Of a stretch of 64,000 nt of DNA, positions 20,580 through 31,247 are shown one piece after another; position 1 is the stretch's first letter; the number at the start of each line of letters is the position of its first letter. Source of the stretch: Edaphovirga cremea (GTDB lineage Bacteria; Pseudomonadota; Gammaproteobacteria; Enterobacterales; Enterobacteriaceae); contig NZ_QOVA01000003.1 in assembly GCF_003332275.1 (NCBI RefSeq), positions 1 through 64,000 of the forward strand, given 5' to 3'. A model generated the notes under the pieces. It saw nothing but the letters and a program-made list of their open reading frames with translations. It was not told the DNA's origin and made no database searches. A program made the translations under genes and the position numbers.

Positions 20580-20756
20580 GATTATGCAATATGGCTGGCG
20601 AAAGAAGCTTGTTAAGCTAGCAATAAAAACCCTATGCAGAAACGAGTTAAGAGCGAATTAATATTTTAATAATATTTAAATGTGATTAATTGAAATGCTG
20701 CTACTTGAATACCGTGCCGTCGAATATCGACGACACGATTATTACCTGCAAAATAA

Positions 20757-21680
20757 TTACTTCGTCTCTTTCTCCGTTGGTTTCCCTGACCAGTAACCTG
20801 CCAGGAGTGAACCGGAAAGATTGTGCCATACCGAGAAGAGCGCACCTGGCAGTGCGGCCAGTGGTGAAAAGTAGATTTTACCGAGCGTCGCGGCAAGACC
20901 CGAATTCTGCATACCGACTTCAATTGCCAGCGTACGGCAGGTGGATTCATCGAAACCAAACAATTTGCCGCCCCAGTAACCGCTCAGCAAGCCAATCGTG
21001 TTATGCAAAATCACGGCAATAATCACCACCAGTCCGACTGAACCGATAAAACTCTGGCTGCCGGCTACCACAGCACTGATGATGGCTACAATGCAGACCA
21101 TCGAAAAGGCGGGGAGATAAGGCTCAACGCGTTTGACCAGACCGGTAAACAGATGATGGATAATCAGACCGGCACCAATGGGGATAATGACAATCTGCAT
21201 AATGCTCAATAACATTCCTAAAACATCAACTTTGATATCGGCATCCACATAAAGACGCGTCAACAAAGGCGTTGCGAAAACCCCAACCAGGGTTGATAAA
21301 GACGAGATGGTCACGGAAAGCGCCACATCACCTTTCGCCAGATAGATCATTACGTTTGAGGCCGTGCCGCTGGCAACGCTGCCGACCAGTACCATACCCG
21401 CAGAAAGATCCGGTGGCATGCGAAACAGCATCGCCAGAAGCCATGCCGCCAGTGGCATCACCAGATAATGCAGGAAAATCCCTGCGGCAACAGGCCCTGG
21501 CCGGGAAAGTACCCGCTTGAAGTCATCAAAACGCAATGTCACACCCATGGCGAACATGATGAGCATCAGGAGCGTAGAGACGTGGGGGCCGATAGGGGCA
21601 AATGTGGTGGGTGTATAATAAGCGACAACGGATAACAACACGGCCCACAGTGGGAACAAGCGGGTTATTTTGGCTAACAT
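20757..21680 (-). CDS. panS: Bile acid:sodium symporter family transporter, probable pantoate/ketopantoate transporter
   Basis: The 307-residue protein has about ten membrane helices and the BASS-family features [22 protein letters not shown] (about 98-120, in parts) and the helix-4/9 region [18 protein letters not shown] (about 263-280). It resembles PanS, which takes up pantoate or ketopantoate for coenzyme A synthesis. A GACTTATC-type weak ribosome site precedes the ATG. It lies 60 bp downstream of lysC on the same strand and may be partly co-transcribed with it. The PanS assignment within the family is by resemblance; other organic anions are possible. Confidence 0.75.
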   Translation of the reverse strand: MLAKITRLFPLWAVLLSVVAYYTPTTFAPIGPHVSTLLMLIMFAMGVTLRFDDFKRVLSRPGPVAAGIFLHYLVMPLAAWLLAMLFRMPPDLSAGMVLVGSVASGTASNVMIYLAKGDVALSVTISSLSTLVGVFATPLLTRLYVDADIKVDVLGMLLSIMQIVIIPIGAGLIIHHLFTGLVKRVEPYLPAFSMVCIVAIISAVVAGSQSFIGSVGLVVIIAVILHNTIGLLSGYWGGKLFGFDESTCRTLAIEVGMQNSGLAATLGKIYFSPLAALPGALFSVWHNLSGSLLAGYWSGKPTEKETK

Positions 21681-21740
21681 GACGGATAAGTCCTTTTATC
21701 GCCGGGCATGTGCCCGGCATGTTGTTGACGGTAATACCGA

Positions 21741-23117
21741 CTATTCGAATAAGTTACGGTGCAAGGTTTGCACCACCTGCTCAGCATCATTGCCCGGCAC
21801 AAGAAAGCACAGATTATAACTGCTGGCGCCGTAACAAATCATGCGAATATTGAAAGGATCGAGTACGCCGAAGACCTCTTTCCCCACACCGCAAGCCTGC
21901 GACAGTTTGTTGCCGATCAGGGCCACCAACGCCAGATTCTCCTCAACCTCAACCCGGCACAACGACGACAATTCGGTCAGCAGGGAGGTCGTGAGCAGGC
22001 TGGCACCTGTGGAAGTGGAACCCGTCGTATCCAACGTCAGAGCAACGCTGACTTCAGACGTAGTAATCAGATCGACTGAAATGTTGTTGCGGGCGAGAAT
22101 ATTGAATACTTCAGCCAAAAAACCACGCGAATGCAGCATGTTAAGGCTGTGCAGTGTCAGTAAGGTTTGTTTGCGCCGCAATGCCAACGCCCGGAACAGC
22201 GGCGGATTTTCAGTTGTGTTACAGACCAGGGTGCCGCCCGCAGCAGGATCTTTGCTGGAGCCGACAAAAACGGGAATATCACTGCGCACGGCAGGTAAAA
22301 GTGTGGCCGGATGCAGGATTTTCGCCCCAAAAGTCGCCATTTCTGCGGCTTCTTCAAAGGCAATTTTATTGATGCGTTTAGCCGAAGGCACAATACGTGG
22401 GTCGGTAGTATAGATACCAGGAACGTCCGTCCAGATATCAACGCGGCCTACTTTCAGCGCCTCGCCAAGCAGTGCTGCCGTGTAATCACTGCCGCCACGG
22501 CCCAATGTTGTGGTACGCCCTTTGCCTTCGCTGCCGATAAAACCCTGGGTGATCACCAGTGATTCCTGCAAACGTGGCAGCAATTGTTGTTGTGCCAGTT
22601 CGGCCAGGGCAACGGTGTCAGGTTCTGCACGGCCAAAGCGATCATTGGTGCGCATGACTTTTCGAATATCAAACCACTCGGCTTGCACATCACGCTGGCG
22701 CAGGATTTCGACAAACAGCAGTGTCGACATCAGTTCGCCATGACTGACCAACTCATCCGTCAATGCGGGGGAGGTAGCGAGACTGGCCGCTTCTGACAGC
22801 ATGGCGATATTTTCCAGCATGCGGTCAATTTCTTCACGGATCACATCAGGTTGGTTGAGTTGATCGATGATGGCGTATTGAATACGGCGGATCGCCTCGA
22901 GCTGGAAGATCCGGTTGTCGGCATCACATCCTTCGGCCAGGGAGACCAAAATATTGGTCACGCCCGCTGAGGCGGAAAGGACAACCAGGCGAACATTTGG
23001 ATTGGAGAGTATGACGTCTGCACTGCAATTCATGGCAAAAAAGTCGGCTACGCTGGTACCGCCAAATTTCGCCACCACGGTTTGTGCGCCGTTGCTGCTG
23101 AGAGTGGGTTGATTCAT
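21741..23117 (-). CDS. lysC: Lysine-sensitive aspartokinase III
   Basis: LysC phosphorylates aspartate, the first step toward lysine, threonine and methionine, and is feedback-inhibited by lysine. The 458-residue protein has the N-terminal kinase signature VAKFGGTSVAD (about residues 12-22), the nucleotide-binding GRGGSDYTAALLGEAL segment (about 205-220) and two C-terminal ACT domains (LHSLNMLHSRGFLAEVFNIL onward, about 322-458). GAGG lies eight bases before the ATG. A lysine riboswitch precedes it, so transcription and translation are also controlled by lysine. Confidence 0.96.
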   Translation of the reverse strand: MNQPTLSSNGAQTVVAKFGGTSVADFFAMNCSADVILSNPNVRLVVLSASAGVTNILVSLAEGCDADNRIFQLEAIRRIQYAIIDQLNQPDVIREEIDRMLENIAMLSEAASLATSPALTDELVSHGELMSTLLFVEILRQRDVQAEWFDIRKVMRTNDRFGRAEPDTVALAELAQQQLLPRLQESLVITQGFIGSEGKGRTTTLGRGGSDYTAALLGEALKVGRVDIWTDVPGIYTTDPRIVPSAKRINKIAFEEAAEMATFGAKILHPATLLPAVRSDIPVFVGSSKDPAAGGTLVCNTTENPPLFRALALRRKQTLLTLHSLNMLHSRGFLAEVFNILARNNISVDLITTSEVSVALTLDTTGSTSTGASLLTTSLLTELSSLCRVEVEENLALVALIGNKLSQACGVGKEVFGVLDPFNIRMICYGASSYNLCFLVPGNDAEQVVQTLHRNLFE

Positions 23118-23232
23118 TTTAAAAACCTCGTGTCAGGGAGGCCATCAGTTATCGATGGCAATTCAGTCCATAGCCTTGGCACAAGGGAAGAGCGGTAAAC
23201 AGGGAGCAGACGTAGAGAATAAAACTACGATA

Positions 23233-23424
23233 CACCCAGAAGCGCCCCACCTTGCCGACCACCCGGCAAGGGCGATCCTTGGTGACAACCCAGGGGATTC
23301 AGCCCCTGTAGCCGATACAATGAATGCCGCCTCATTGCACCTCGGCGTCGCTCCCCCTCAAATGTCTTCAGCGGATTACGGCTCCTCTGACACTTTACCT
23401 GGGCGACGCGCCTCTTCTGGCTCA
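23233..23424 (-). promoter_or_regulatory. Lysine riboswitch (L box) of lysC
   Basis: Read on the minus strand, the leader runs from GCCAGAAGAGGCGCG through GAGGAGCC, GCCGAGG and CTACAGGGGCTGAATCCCCT to CGCTTCTGGGTG; these blocks, their order and spacing match the E. coli lysC lysine aptamer, and the outer ends pair to close the five-way junction. The expression platform lies at 23118-23232 before the lysC ATG and contains CGCTCTTCCCTTGTGCCAAG, also near-identical to E. coli. Lysine binding is expected to hide the ribosome site and expose RNA cleavage sites. Confidence 0.93.
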
Positions 23425-23647
23425 CACAAAGGTCATGTGAGTAGGTGATTAGGAATAACTGTTAATCATTCATCTGTCAATGTGCATTGATTGAGGGTTT
23501 TTCATTATCCAGGAACATGATAGAACGGTAGCAGAGCGCGCTTATCGTAAGAAAAGGGATCTCAAGCTCAGTGTTAAGGGATACAATCAGACCATTGCTT
23601 TTTATTCTTCGTTTACATTTCACTCTTAATTTAACGAGAGCATAGCC

Positions 23648-25297
23648 ATGAAAAATATTAATCCAAGTCAAACCGCAGCCTGGCAGGCATTACAACAACA
23701 CTTTGAAAAGATGAAAGATATCCAGATAAGCGAGCTGTTTGCTCAGGATAGCGATCGTTTTTCCAGTTTCTCTGCCACCTTTGATGATCAAATGCTGGTT
23801 GATTACTCCAAAAACCGTATCACCGCCGAGACCCTGGAAAAATTACAGGCCCTGGCAAAAGAGACCGATTTGCAGAGCGCCATCAAATCGATGTTTTCCG
23901 GTGAAAAAATCAACCGTACTGAAGATCGTGCCGTGCTGCATGTTGCACTGCGTAATCGCAGTAATACCCCGATTATCGTTGACGGCAAAGATGTGATGCC
24001 TGAAGTCAACGCAGTGCTGGCGAAGATGAAGCAATTTTGTGGCCGCGTGATTGGTGGTGACTGGAAAGGTTATACCGGCAAGCCGATTACCGATGTGGTT
24101 AACATCGGTATTGGTGGTTCGGATCTTGGTCCTTACATGGTGACCGAAGCGCTGAGACCGTATAAAAATCATCTGAATATGCACTTCGTGTCTAACGTAG
24201 ACGGAACCCATATTGCAGAAGCCCTGAAGCCATTGAATCCAGAAACCACGCTGTTCCTGGTTGCGTCCAAAACGTTCACTACCCAGGAAACCATGACCAA
24301 CGCCCACAGTGCGCGTGACTGGTTCCTGAAAACGGCGGGTGACGAAAAGCACGTAGCCAAACACTTTGCCGCACTGTCAACCAACGGTAAGGCAGTGGGT
24401 GAGTTCGGGATCGATACTGACAATATGTTCGAGTTCTGGGACTGGGTCGGCGGTCGTTATTCATTATGGTCTGCGATCGGCTTGTCTATCGCGCTGTCGC
24501 TTGGCTTTGATAATTTCGAGAAATTACTCAGCGGTGCCCATGCGATGGATCACCACTTTGCCGAGACCCCGGCAGAGAAGAACCTGCCGGTGCTGCTGGC
24601 TCTGATCGGTATCTGGTATAACAATTTCTTTGGTGCTGAAACCGAAGCGATTCTCCCTTACGATCAATACATGCATCGATTTTCGGCCTATTTCCAGCAG
24701 GGGAACATGGAGTCGAATGGTAAGTACGTAGATCGTAATGGAAATCCTGTGGACTACCAAACTGGCCCAATCATTTGGGGTGAACCAGGGACTAACGGGC
24801 AACATGCGTTCTACCAGTTAATCCATCAGGGAACAAAAATGGTGCCGTGCGACTTTATCGCGCCAGCGGTTAGCCACAACCCATTGAGCGATCATCACGC
24901 CAAACTGTTGTCAAACTTCTTTGCCCAGACCGAAGCATTGGCATTCGGTAAATCTCTTGAGGTTGTTGAAGAGGAATTTGCTGCGCAAGGCAAGACTGCC
25001 GAACAAGTGAAACACGTTGCGCCGTTCAAGGTCTTCGAGGGCAACCGTCCAACTAACTCCATCCTGCTGCGTGAAATCACTCCATTCAGCCTCGGGGCGT
25101 TAATTGCGTTGTATGAGCATAAAATTTTCACTCAGGGCGTTATCCTGAACATATTTACCTTTGACCAATGGGGTGTTGAACTGGGTAAACAATTGGCGAA
25201 TCGCATTTTGCCAGAATTGGCAGGAAACGAAGACGTTACCAGCCATGACAGTTCAACGAACGCGCTAATCAATCGTTTTAAAGGCTGGCGCGCCTGA
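23648..25297 (+). CDS. pgi: Glucose-6-phosphate isomerase
   Basis: Pgi interconverts glucose 6-phosphate and fructose 6-phosphate in glycolysis and gluconeogenesis. The 549-residue protein has the exact E. coli length, with the sugar-phosphate segments [13 protein letters not shown] (about 152-164), the family signature [20 protein letters not shown] (about 260-279), the catalytic Glu in [15 protein letters not shown] (His near 386) and Lys in [11 protein letters not shown] (about 506-516). GAGAGCATAGCCATG provides the start. It is a single gene followed by a terminator. Confidence 0.98.
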   Translation: MKNINPSQTAAWQALQQHFEKMKDIQISELFAQDSDRFSSFSATFDDQMLVDYSKNRITAETLEKLQALAKETDLQSAIKSMFSGEKINRTEDRAVLHVALRNRSNTPIIVDGKDVMPEVNAVLAKMKQFCGRVIGGDWKGYTGKPITDVVNIGIGGSDLGPYMVTEALRPYKNHLNMHFVSNVDGTHIAEALKPLNPETTLFLVASKTFTTQETMTNAHSARDWFLKTAGDEKHVAKHFAALSTNGKAVGEFGIDTDNMFEFWDWVGGRYSLWSAIGLSIALSLGFDNFEKLLSGAHAMDHHFAETPAEKNLPVLLALIGIWYNNFFGAETEAILPYDQYMHRFSAYFQQGNMESNGKYVDRNGNPVDYQTGPIIWGEPGTNGQHAFYQLIHQGTKMVPCDFIAPAVSHNPLSDHHAKLLSNFFAQTEALAFGKSLEVVEEEFAAQGKTAEQVKHVAPFKVFEGNRPTNSILLREITPFSLGALIALYEHKIFTQGVILNIFTFDQWGVELGKQLANRILPELAGNEDVTSHDSSTNALINRFKGWRA

Positions 25298-25357
25298 ATG
25301 AACATGATTGAATGAGTTAAAATGAGTTAATTCATTACTTTTCATGGTGTTAACATT

Positions 25358-25389
25358 GCCCGATTGTGCTGGTTACAATCGGGCTTTTT
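25358..25389 (+). terminator. Terminator after pgi
   Basis: GCCCGATTGT (25358-25367) and ACAATCGGGC (25375-25384) form a perfect 10-bp stem with a 7-nt loop, followed by five T residues. Between the pgi stop and this hairpin the 10-bp unit AATGAGTTAA is repeated exactly (25311-25320, 25321-25330). Confidence 0.9.
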
Positions 25390-25827
25390 GCAGCATAAGA
25401 AAGCAAAAAAAATGAGACTTTGTCTGAAAATGCATCATTTATGCAGAAATGGTTTAATTTGCTGTTTTTAGTTATTTTTTTCGAGTTATTTACTTAAATT
25501 TACGTTCGGCATTGCGAGGTGCGGGCGATATGTACATGAAAACAGAGTTAAATTCTGTTTCTTCAGCTATCAAAAAAGAGTATAGAAAACAGTCGCTTCT
25601 TGTCCGCAACGTTTCTCCCCTTCCTGAATGTTCACTTCAAAAAATAAAAAATCTTTAAAAACAAATAGATGGAAATCAACCTTATTATCTCTTTGTCATA
25701 ACAAAATCCGGAGGAATTAAACTATTCATATTGGTTATGGTGACAGGGCGTAACAGTTTATTGCATTATTCATATGCGGCCTCAATACTAGGGTCGTGTT
25801 CTATCTAATTAGCGGAAGGTACACAAT
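25390..25827 (+). other. Long AT-rich leader region upstream of yjbE
   Basis: No gene is visible in these 438 bp. The region is rich in A/T tracts and ends with a GGAAGG ribosome site before yjbE. In E. coli the yjbEFGH operon is activated by the Rcs phosphorelay; I could not identify a convincing RcsAB box here by eye. The length suggests an extended promoter or 5' leader. Confidence 0.4.
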
Positions 25828-26061
25828 ATGAATAAAGTTTTCGGTGCATTAACAATCGCGCTTTTTCTGGCAGGAAGTTCAGCGGCTATCGCGGCTCCTG
25901 TAGCAGGCGCAGCGGCAGCTACAATTTCTAAAGGTCAGGCGGTGGCTGTGGGGGTAGGTGGTGTTGCGGCTTTGGCTTGCATCGGTTTGGCAGCGAGCGG
26001 CCATGATGACGATTCGTCTAGTAGCCCAAGCACCAGTACCACCACCAGTACTTTTAGATAG
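25828..26061 (+). CDS. yjbE: Small secreted alanine/serine/threonine-rich protein of the yjbEFGH operon
   Basis: YjbE is the small first protein of an operon linked to extracellular polysaccharide production; its biochemical role is unknown. The 77 residues comprise a signal peptide (cleavage expected after AIAA near residue 22), a low-complexity Ala/Gly/Val helix that could span a membrane (about 30-58), and an Asp then Ser/Thr-rich tail (DDDSSSSPSTSTTTST). E. coli YjbE shares this composition and layout although sequence identity is low. GGAAGG precedes the ATG. A hairpin separates it from yjbF. Confidence 0.8.
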   Translation: MNKVFGALTIALFLAGSSAAIAAPVAGAAAATISKGQAVAVGVGGVAALACIGLAASGHDDDSSSSPSTSTTTSTFR

Positions 26062-26072
26062 TTAAGCGATAC

Positions 26073-26102
26073 AAATAACCACATGGGATGTGGTTATTTT
26101 TA
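26073..26102 (+). terminator. yjbE-yjbF intercistronic terminator/attenuator
   Basis: AAATAACCACAT and ATGTGGTTATTT form a perfect 12-bp stem with a GGG loop, followed by T residues, just after the yjbE stop. It should end most transcripts, leaving yjbE far more abundant than yjbFGH. The following spacer contains a 15-bp partial duplication (TTGGTATAAC at 26133 and 26148). Confidence 0.8.
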
Positions 26103-26160
26103 AATATGCCGTCTCATTCTAAAAACACCTTATTGGTATAACTACAGTTGGTATAACAAC

Positions 26161-26808
26161 GTGCGCTATCTTTCATTACTCTTGCTAAGTTTCTTACTTA
26201 CCGCGTGTAGCCAGACTCAACAGGGTATTGGGGACACCATCTCAGTAGCGATTTTCGGATCGCCTGATGTTCAATTGAGCGACCAGCAAATTCGGGATAT
26301 GCCGTATGCGAACATGTACGCGCGCATTAACGACGGATCCCGAATTTTCGTGGTATTGGCTTTTGCCGAAGATGGACAACTCAAATGGTTGACGCAAGAC
26401 AGGGCAATGTTGGTTACCCAAAACGGGCGACTGGTAAAAACCACGGGTCTTGAAGATAACCTCAACGAAGTCACCGATCTGCAGCATGATCCTTTGCTCA
26501 ACGCAAAGAGTCTGGTTGAGGGGGCGAAATGGACCCGCACATTGACCTGGACGCAAGACAAGCAGTTGCATATGGCGACCGCCAATTCTGTTTTCCATCT
26601 GGCCGGTACTGAGCCTCTGACCATTCTGGGCGTAACGAAGACCTATCAACTCGTCGAAGAGAATGTCGACGTGCCGGAACTGAATACCCGCTACCGTAAC
26701 CGCTTCTGGATCGATCTCGCCTCCGGTGCTGTAAGCCAGGCCGAACAATATGTCGGACCGGAATTCTTCCCTGTTGAAATCACTATATTGAATCCGTATA
26801 CACGATGA
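26161..26808 (+). CDS. yjbF: YjbF-family outer-membrane lipoprotein
   Basis: This 215-residue protein has a lipoprotein signal with lipobox LLTAC (Cys about residue 17), then the YjbF/GfcB domain (for example DMPYANMYARINDG and FVVLAFAEDGQLKWLTQDRA near 65-85). E. coli relatives (YjbF, GfcB) belong to exopolysaccharide/group 4 capsule operons. The GTG start has no good ribosome site, though it gives the right lipoprotein N-terminus; translation may be weak. It overlaps yjbG by four bases (ATGA). Confidence 0.9.
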   Translation: MRYLSLLLLSFLLTACSQTQQGIGDTISVAIFGSPDVQLSDQQIRDMPYANMYARINDGSRIFVVLAFAEDGQLKWLTQDRAMLVTQNGRLVKTTGLEDNLNEVTDLQHDPLLNAKSLVEGAKWTRTLTWTQDKQLHMATANSVFHLAGTEPLTILGVTKTYQLVEENVDVPELNTRYRNRFWIDLASGAVSQAEQYVGPEFFPVEITILNPYTR

Positions 26809-27560
26809 AAAAACGTCTCTTACTGGGAGTAAGTCTGTGCGTTAGTCTGACCGTAACGGCATTTGCCGACAGTCATGTCACGGTGTATTCGCCTGATCGG
26901 ACAAAAACTATCCGCATTGATGGCGCTAAAGATCTTGCCGAACTCGTCACGCATCCCGAAGTCTTCAGCCACACCTGGTGGCCAGCGACGGTTATCGCTG
27001 AAAAACAGGCCACCTTTCGGCAGCAATCCAAAAAACAGCAGGTGTTGGCTCAACTCACCGGATTAGCCAATTATTATCGTCAAAACAATGATGATGACTT
27101 GGCGCAGTCTGCTGAGGCGCTTCACCAGCAACTTTCGGCAATCAATGTCACTGGACGGCAATTTGTCACGCTCGATCCTGATTTGGTTCGGGTGAGGCCA
27201 CAAGACAATCGTCAGCTTGAAGGGGACTACGCGCTTTATACCGCGCGGCGTCCGTCTACCGTCACCGTATTGGGGTTACTGACACCAGCAGGTAAGCAGT
27301 CGCTTAAAATTGGCGAGGATGTGAGTGAGTATCTCGATGCCCACCAGCGCCTTGCCGGTGGCGATCGCAATAATGCCTGGCTGATTCAGCCGGATAGTCA
27401 GAGCGAAGAAGTTCCAATTGCCTATTGGAACAAACGACATCATGAGGCTGCTCCAGGCAGCACAATTTTTGTCGGTTTCTCTTCTTATTCTCTCCCTGAA
27501 GCCTATCGCAACATCAATGTGCAGATTGTTGCGTTGCTGACTAACCGGATCCCTGACTGA
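26805..27560 (+). CDS. yjbG: YjbG-family exopolysaccharide operon protein
   Basis: The 251-residue protein has a signal peptide (cleavage near VTAFA, residue 21) and the YjbG/GfcC fold: a ubiquitin-like beta-grasp region ([23 protein letters not shown], about 25-47, in parts) and a C-terminal helix. The E. coli paralogue GfcC is a periplasmic capsule-related protein. It overlaps yjbF by ATGA and yjbH by one base (TGATG), indicating tight translational coupling. Confidence 0.9.
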   Translation: MKKRLLLGVSLCVSLTVTAFADSHVTVYSPDRTKTIRIDGAKDLAELVTHPEVFSHTWWPATVIAEKQATFRQQSKKQQVLAQLTGLANYYRQNNDDDLAQSAEALHQQLSAINVTGRQFVTLDPDLVRVRPQDNRQLEGDYALYTARRPSTVTVLGLLTPAGKQSLKIGEDVSEYLDAHQRLAGGDRNNAWLIQPDSQSEEVPIAYWNKRHHEAAPGSTIFVGFSSYSLPEAYRNINVQIVALLTNRIPD

Positions 27561-29647
27561 TGAAAATACCTTCACTAATCAGCGTATTGGCGCTTGCCGT
27601 CGCGAGCGGATCTCAGGCGGCACCTTATACTGAACCGCTTGGTCCTTCCCAGAGTGATTTTGGCGGAGCCGGGCTGTTGCAGGTCCCTTCCGGGCGTATG
27701 TCCAAGGAAGGGGAATTCAACGTCAACTTTAGGAATAACGACCAGTATCGTTTTTATTCTGTTTCCGTGCAGGCTTTCCCATGGCTGGAAGCCACAATCC
27801 GTTACACCGACGTGCGTACCCAGAAATACAGCCCCTATGAGGATTTCAGTGGCGATCAAACCTATAAAGATAAAGGGATCGACCTGAAGTTGCGCCTGTG
27901 GGAAGAGGGGTATTGGTTACCAGAAACCTCGATTGGGGTTCGTGACTTTGGCGGTACTGGACTGTTTGACAGCGAATTTATTGCTGCGTCAAAAGCCTGG
28001 GGGCCCCTCGACTTTACGTTGGGTCTGGGATGGGGTTATCTCGGTAATAGCGGAAATGTAAAAAACCCGTTCTGTGAAGTTAAAGACAGCTACTGCTATC
28101 GTGATAATACGCATAACAGGGCCGGGTCCTTCAACGGTGCGGATATGTTCCATGGCCCTGCGTCCCTGTTTGGCGGTGTTGAATATCAAACGCCGTGGCA
28201 ACCGCTGCGTTTAAAAGTGGAATATGAAGGCAACGACTATAAAGGTGATTTTGCCGGACAGTTGAAGCAAGACTCAAAGGTGAACGTTGGGGCTATTTAT
28301 CGTATTACTGATTGGGCAGATGTGAACATCAGTTATGAGCGTGGTAACACGCTGATGGCCGGTTTCTCGCTACGCACCAATTTCAATACGTTGCATCAGC
28401 GCCATATCGATTCGCCACCGCAAAAGTATAATCCGCAGCCACAAGATGCGGTACTCAATCATCAGGTGGTGGCCAGTCAGTTGACCGAACTGCGCAACAA
28501 CGCCGGTTATGAAGACCCGCATATTCAGATTAAAGACAAGACGCTGTACGTGACCGGTGAGCAGAACCGCTATCGTTACTCCGGAGATGCAGTCGATCGG
28601 GCTAACCGTATCATTGCCAACAGGTTACCGGATGGCATCGACACGATTAACGTCACTGAAACCAAGTTGAATCTGCCGCTGGTCAGTACGGTAACAGATG
28701 TTGATAGCCTGAAGAGTGATTTGCAAGGCTACCCGCTGGGTAAAGAAAAGCAGTTGAACCAATATCGCGAAGAACCAACCGATGTGAAGGGGGCTCGCCA
28801 GGGCTATTACATCGAAAAAGATCGGCTGAACTTCGGTATCGCGCCGGTGTTGAACCAGTCTATCGGTGGCCCGGAAAACTTCTACATGTATCAGGTTGGT
28901 GTTCAGGGATCGGCTGATTTCTGGATGACTGAACACTTTTTAGCATCTGCGTCCTTGTTCCTCAACCTCTATAACAACTACGACGAATTCAAATATAAAG
29001 GGCCACCGGGAGACAGTACACTGCCGCGTGTTCGTACCCATATCCGCGAATACGTAGATAACAGTGATGTTTATCTGAACAACCTGCAACTGACTTATAT
29101 CGATCAGATCGCAGATGGTTGGTATGGGCAGGTATACGGCGGTTATCTGGAGCAGATGTTTGGTGGTGTGGGTGGTGAAGTTCTCTACCGGCCGCTTGAC
29201 AGTTCCTGGGCCATTGGGGTTGATGCCAACTACGTTAAACAACGTGACTGGAATGACCCGATGCAGTTCGTTGACTATACCGCAGAAACTGGCCACGTTA
29301 CCGGCTATTGGCAACCGCGGTTTATGGATGATGTCCTGGTACGCGTCAGCGTCGGCCAATATCTGGCGAAAGATAAAGGTGCAACGGTTGATGTGGCTAA
29401 ACGCTTCGACAGTGGCGTCATCGTCGGTGCTTTTGCGACGAAAACCAACGTATCCGCAGATGAATATGGTGAAGGTGATTTCACCAAAGGCTTCTATATT
29501 TCGGTACCGCTCGATCTGATGACCGTACGTCCGACCAGAAGCCGTGCGCAAATCAACTGGATCCCGCTTACGCGTGATGGTGGTCAGATGTTGGGACGCA
29601 AATATCTGCTGTACGGTTTGACCGACAGCCGTTCTCCTTACTATTGA
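27560..29647 (+). CDS. yjbH: YjbH-family outer-membrane beta-barrel protein
   Basis: The 695-residue protein has a signal peptide (cleavage near SGSQA, residue 20), an N-terminal barrel-like part with alternating aromatic strands ([20 protein letters not shown] near 28-47), a central periplasmic segment (about 290-400) and a C-terminal barrel. Relatives YjbH, GfcD and WbfB are outer-membrane proteins of exopolysaccharide/capsule loci, probably secretion-related; the mechanism is unproven. It is last in the operon and followed by a strong terminator. Confidence 0.92.
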   Translation: MKIPSLISVLALAVASGSQAAPYTEPLGPSQSDFGGAGLLQVPSGRMSKEGEFNVNFRNNDQYRFYSVSVQAFPWLEATIRYTDVRTQKYSPYEDFSGDQTYKDKGIDLKLRLWEEGYWLPETSIGVRDFGGTGLFDSEFIAASKAWGPLDFTLGLGWGYLGNSGNVKNPFCEVKDSYCYRDNTHNRAGSFNGADMFHGPASLFGGVEYQTPWQPLRLKVEYEGNDYKGDFAGQLKQDSKVNVGAIYRITDWADVNISYERGNTLMAGFSLRTNFNTLHQRHIDSPPQKYNPQPQDAVLNHQVVASQLTELRNNAGYEDPHIQIKDKTLYVTGEQNRYRYSGDAVDRANRIIANRLPDGIDTINVTETKLNLPLVSTVTDVDSLKSDLQGYPLGKEKQLNQYREEPTDVKGARQGYYIEKDRLNFGIAPVLNQSIGGPENFYMYQVGVQGSADFWMTEHFLASASLFLNLYNNYDEFKYKGPPGDSTLPRVRTHIREYVDNSDVYLNNLQLTYIDQIADGWYGQVYGGYLEQMFGGVGGEVLYRPLDSSWAIGVDANYVKQRDWNDPMQFVDYTAETGHVTGYWQPRFMDDVLVRVSVGQYLAKDKGATVDVAKRFDSGVIVGAFATKTNVSADEYGEGDFTKGFYISVPLDLMTVRPTRSRAQINWIPLTRDGGQMLGRKYLLYGLTDSRSPYY

Positions 29648-29690
29648 TCCCGCACTGTCATTGATCCCATTGTCTGGGTGATCTGCTGAA

Positions 29691-29725
29691 AATGGCTCCC
29701 TTATCCAGGGAGCCATTTTTTTTAG
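29691..29725 (+). terminator. Terminator after yjbH
   Basis: AATGGCTCCC (29691-29700) pairs perfectly with GGGAGCCATT (29708-29717) around a 7-nt loop and is followed by a run of T residues. Confidence 0.92.
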
Positions 29726-29803
29726 GTACGGAGCGCTGTTTACTGCCGATTACAGCGCTGTGTTATTCTGCCAAAAGGTTTTTTATAGAGGGCAGGTATT
29801 CCT

Positions 29804-30211
29804 ATGGCAGTTTCTCAGCGCGCTATGCTGATTTCGACAATAATGCAGCGAATTTTGAACGTTTTCCTTTTAGGGCTTGGTGCCATACTCCTACTTTTCC
29901 TTGGCCGGGAAACCTATCATCTGGCTCTGGTTCTCTTCGTCAACAACGATCAGTCTTCGTCCTATTTGTTGATTGAAGGTATCGTTATTTACTTTCTCTA
30001 TTTTGAGTTTATCGCCTTGATAGTGAAGTATTTCTCTTCTGGCTATCACTTTCCTTTACGCTACTTTATCTACATTGGGATCACTGCGATTATCCGTCTG
30101 ATCATCGTTGATCATAAAAACCCAATCGATACGCTTATCTACGCTGCGGCGATTCTGGTTCTGGTTGTGACTCTCTATCTGGCGAACACCGACAGGCTGA
30201 AACGGGAATAA
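29804..30211 (+). CDS. psiE: Phosphate-starvation-inducible membrane protein
   Basis: PsiE is a four-helix inner-membrane protein of unknown function, induced by phosphate starvation in E. coli. The 135-residue product has the E. coli length and near-identical core ([20 protein letters not shown] and [20 protein letters not shown], about 60-110). GAGGGCAGGT precedes the ATG. It stands alone between the yjbH and mal terminators. I did not identify a convincing Pho box by eye. Confidence 0.94.
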   Translation: MAVSQRAMLISTIMQRILNVFLLGLGAILLLFLGRETYHLALVLFVNNDQSSSYLLIEGIVIYFLYFEFIALIVKYFSSGYHFPLRYFIYIGITAIIRLIIVDHKNPIDTLIYAAAILVLVVTLYLANTDRLKRE

Positions 30212-30218
30212 CCGCCAT

Positions 30219-30244
30219 AAAAAAGGCGGCCCGCAACGGCCGCC
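30219..30244 (-). terminator. Terminator of the malEFG operon
   Basis: On the minus strand GGCGGCC and GGCCGCC form a perfect 7-bp GC stem (30225-30231 with 30238-30244, 6-nt loop), followed by six T residues (the A run at 30219-30224). It lies about 100 bp after malG. Confidence 0.75.
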
Positions 30245-30344
30245 CAAGACACAGGCAATTACAGCAAGTAGAACAGTGGCTAATGATGATATGTAGTCTC
30301 TGCCATCTGGCCGTCAGGTTGGCCAGATGAGAAAGAAGGATCCG

Positions 30345-31235
30345 CTATCCTTTCACGCCTCCCGAGGTCAGTCCGCCCACCAGCCAGCGCTGTGCCAGCA
30401 GGAATACGGCGGTGATTGGAATCGCTGACAATACGGCTGCGGCGGCGAAGTCACCCCACAAGTAGTTTTGTGGATTGAGGTATTGCTGCATTCCCACGGC
30501 CAGCGTGTAGCTGTTCACATCGCGCAGTAACAGCGAGGCGACAGGCACTTCAGTAATTGCCGCGATGAATGAAAGAATGAACACGACGGCCAAAATAGGC
30601 ACGGAAAGAGGCAAGAGAACCAAACGGAATGCTTGCCACGGGCTGGCACCATCCAGCGCTGCCGCTTCTTCCAATGAATTATCAATAGTTTCGAAATAGC
30701 CTTTGATCGTCCAGACATGCAGTGCGATTCCGCCCATGTAGGCAAAAATCACCCCACCGTGCGTATTCAGTCCAATGAAAGGCAAATACTGACCGATACG
30801 ATCGAACAAGGCGTATAACGCTACCAGCGACAGTACCGCCGGGAACATCTGGAAAATCAGCATCGACTTCAACAGCGTGCTTTTACCGCGAAAACGCATG
30901 CGGGCAAAGGCATAAGCACACGTTGTGGACAGCGTTACGATGCCAATCGCGGTAATCACCGCAATTTTAATCGAGTTCCATAGCCATAGCATGACCGGGA
31001 AGGGGGGCGGCGTCACACTGCCATCGGCGTGTGTCACGCTGAAACCCAGCGCCAAACGCCAGTGATCCCAGGAAATTTGATCGGGGATCAGGCTGCCGGT
31101 AGCAAAGTTACCGGGACGCAGCGAAATCGTTATGACCATCAGCAGCGGAAACATAATCAGAGCGATGAAACAGAGCATCAGAAAATGGGTGATAAACAAA
31201 CGCATCCGCTGAGATTTAGGTTTAACCATAGCCAT
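30345..31235 (-). CDS. malG: Maltose/maltodextrin ABC permease MalG
   Basis: MalG and MalF form the transmembrane channel of the maltose importer MalFGK2. The 296-residue protein has six helices and the EAA loop [20 protein letters not shown] (about 188-207) that docks on MalK; its C-terminus ([10 protein letters not shown]) includes the tail that in E. coli reaches into MalF/MalE. It follows malF by 12 bp in the operon malE-malF-malG and closely matches the E. coli protein. Confidence 0.97.
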   Translation of the reverse strand: MAMVKPKSQRMRLFITHFLMLCFIALIMFPLLMVITISLRPGNFATGSLIPDQISWDHWRLALGFSVTHADGSVTPPPFPVMLWLWNSIKIAVITAIGIVTLSTTCAYAFARMRFRGKSTLLKSMLIFQMFPAVLSLVALYALFDRIGQYLPFIGLNTHGGVIFAYMGGIALHVWTIKGYFETIDNSLEEAAALDGASPWQAFRLVLLPLSVPILAVVFILSFIAAITEVPVASLLLRDVNSYTLAVGMQQYLNPQNYLWGDFAAAAVLSAIPITAVFLLAQRWLVGGLTSGGVKG

Positions 31236-31247
31236 TGTCGCTTCTCC

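Noticed and set aside
28940-29716. 258-codon minus-strand frame inside yjbH
   Set aside because: It is antisense to a recognised outer-membrane protein gene and starts within its terminator.
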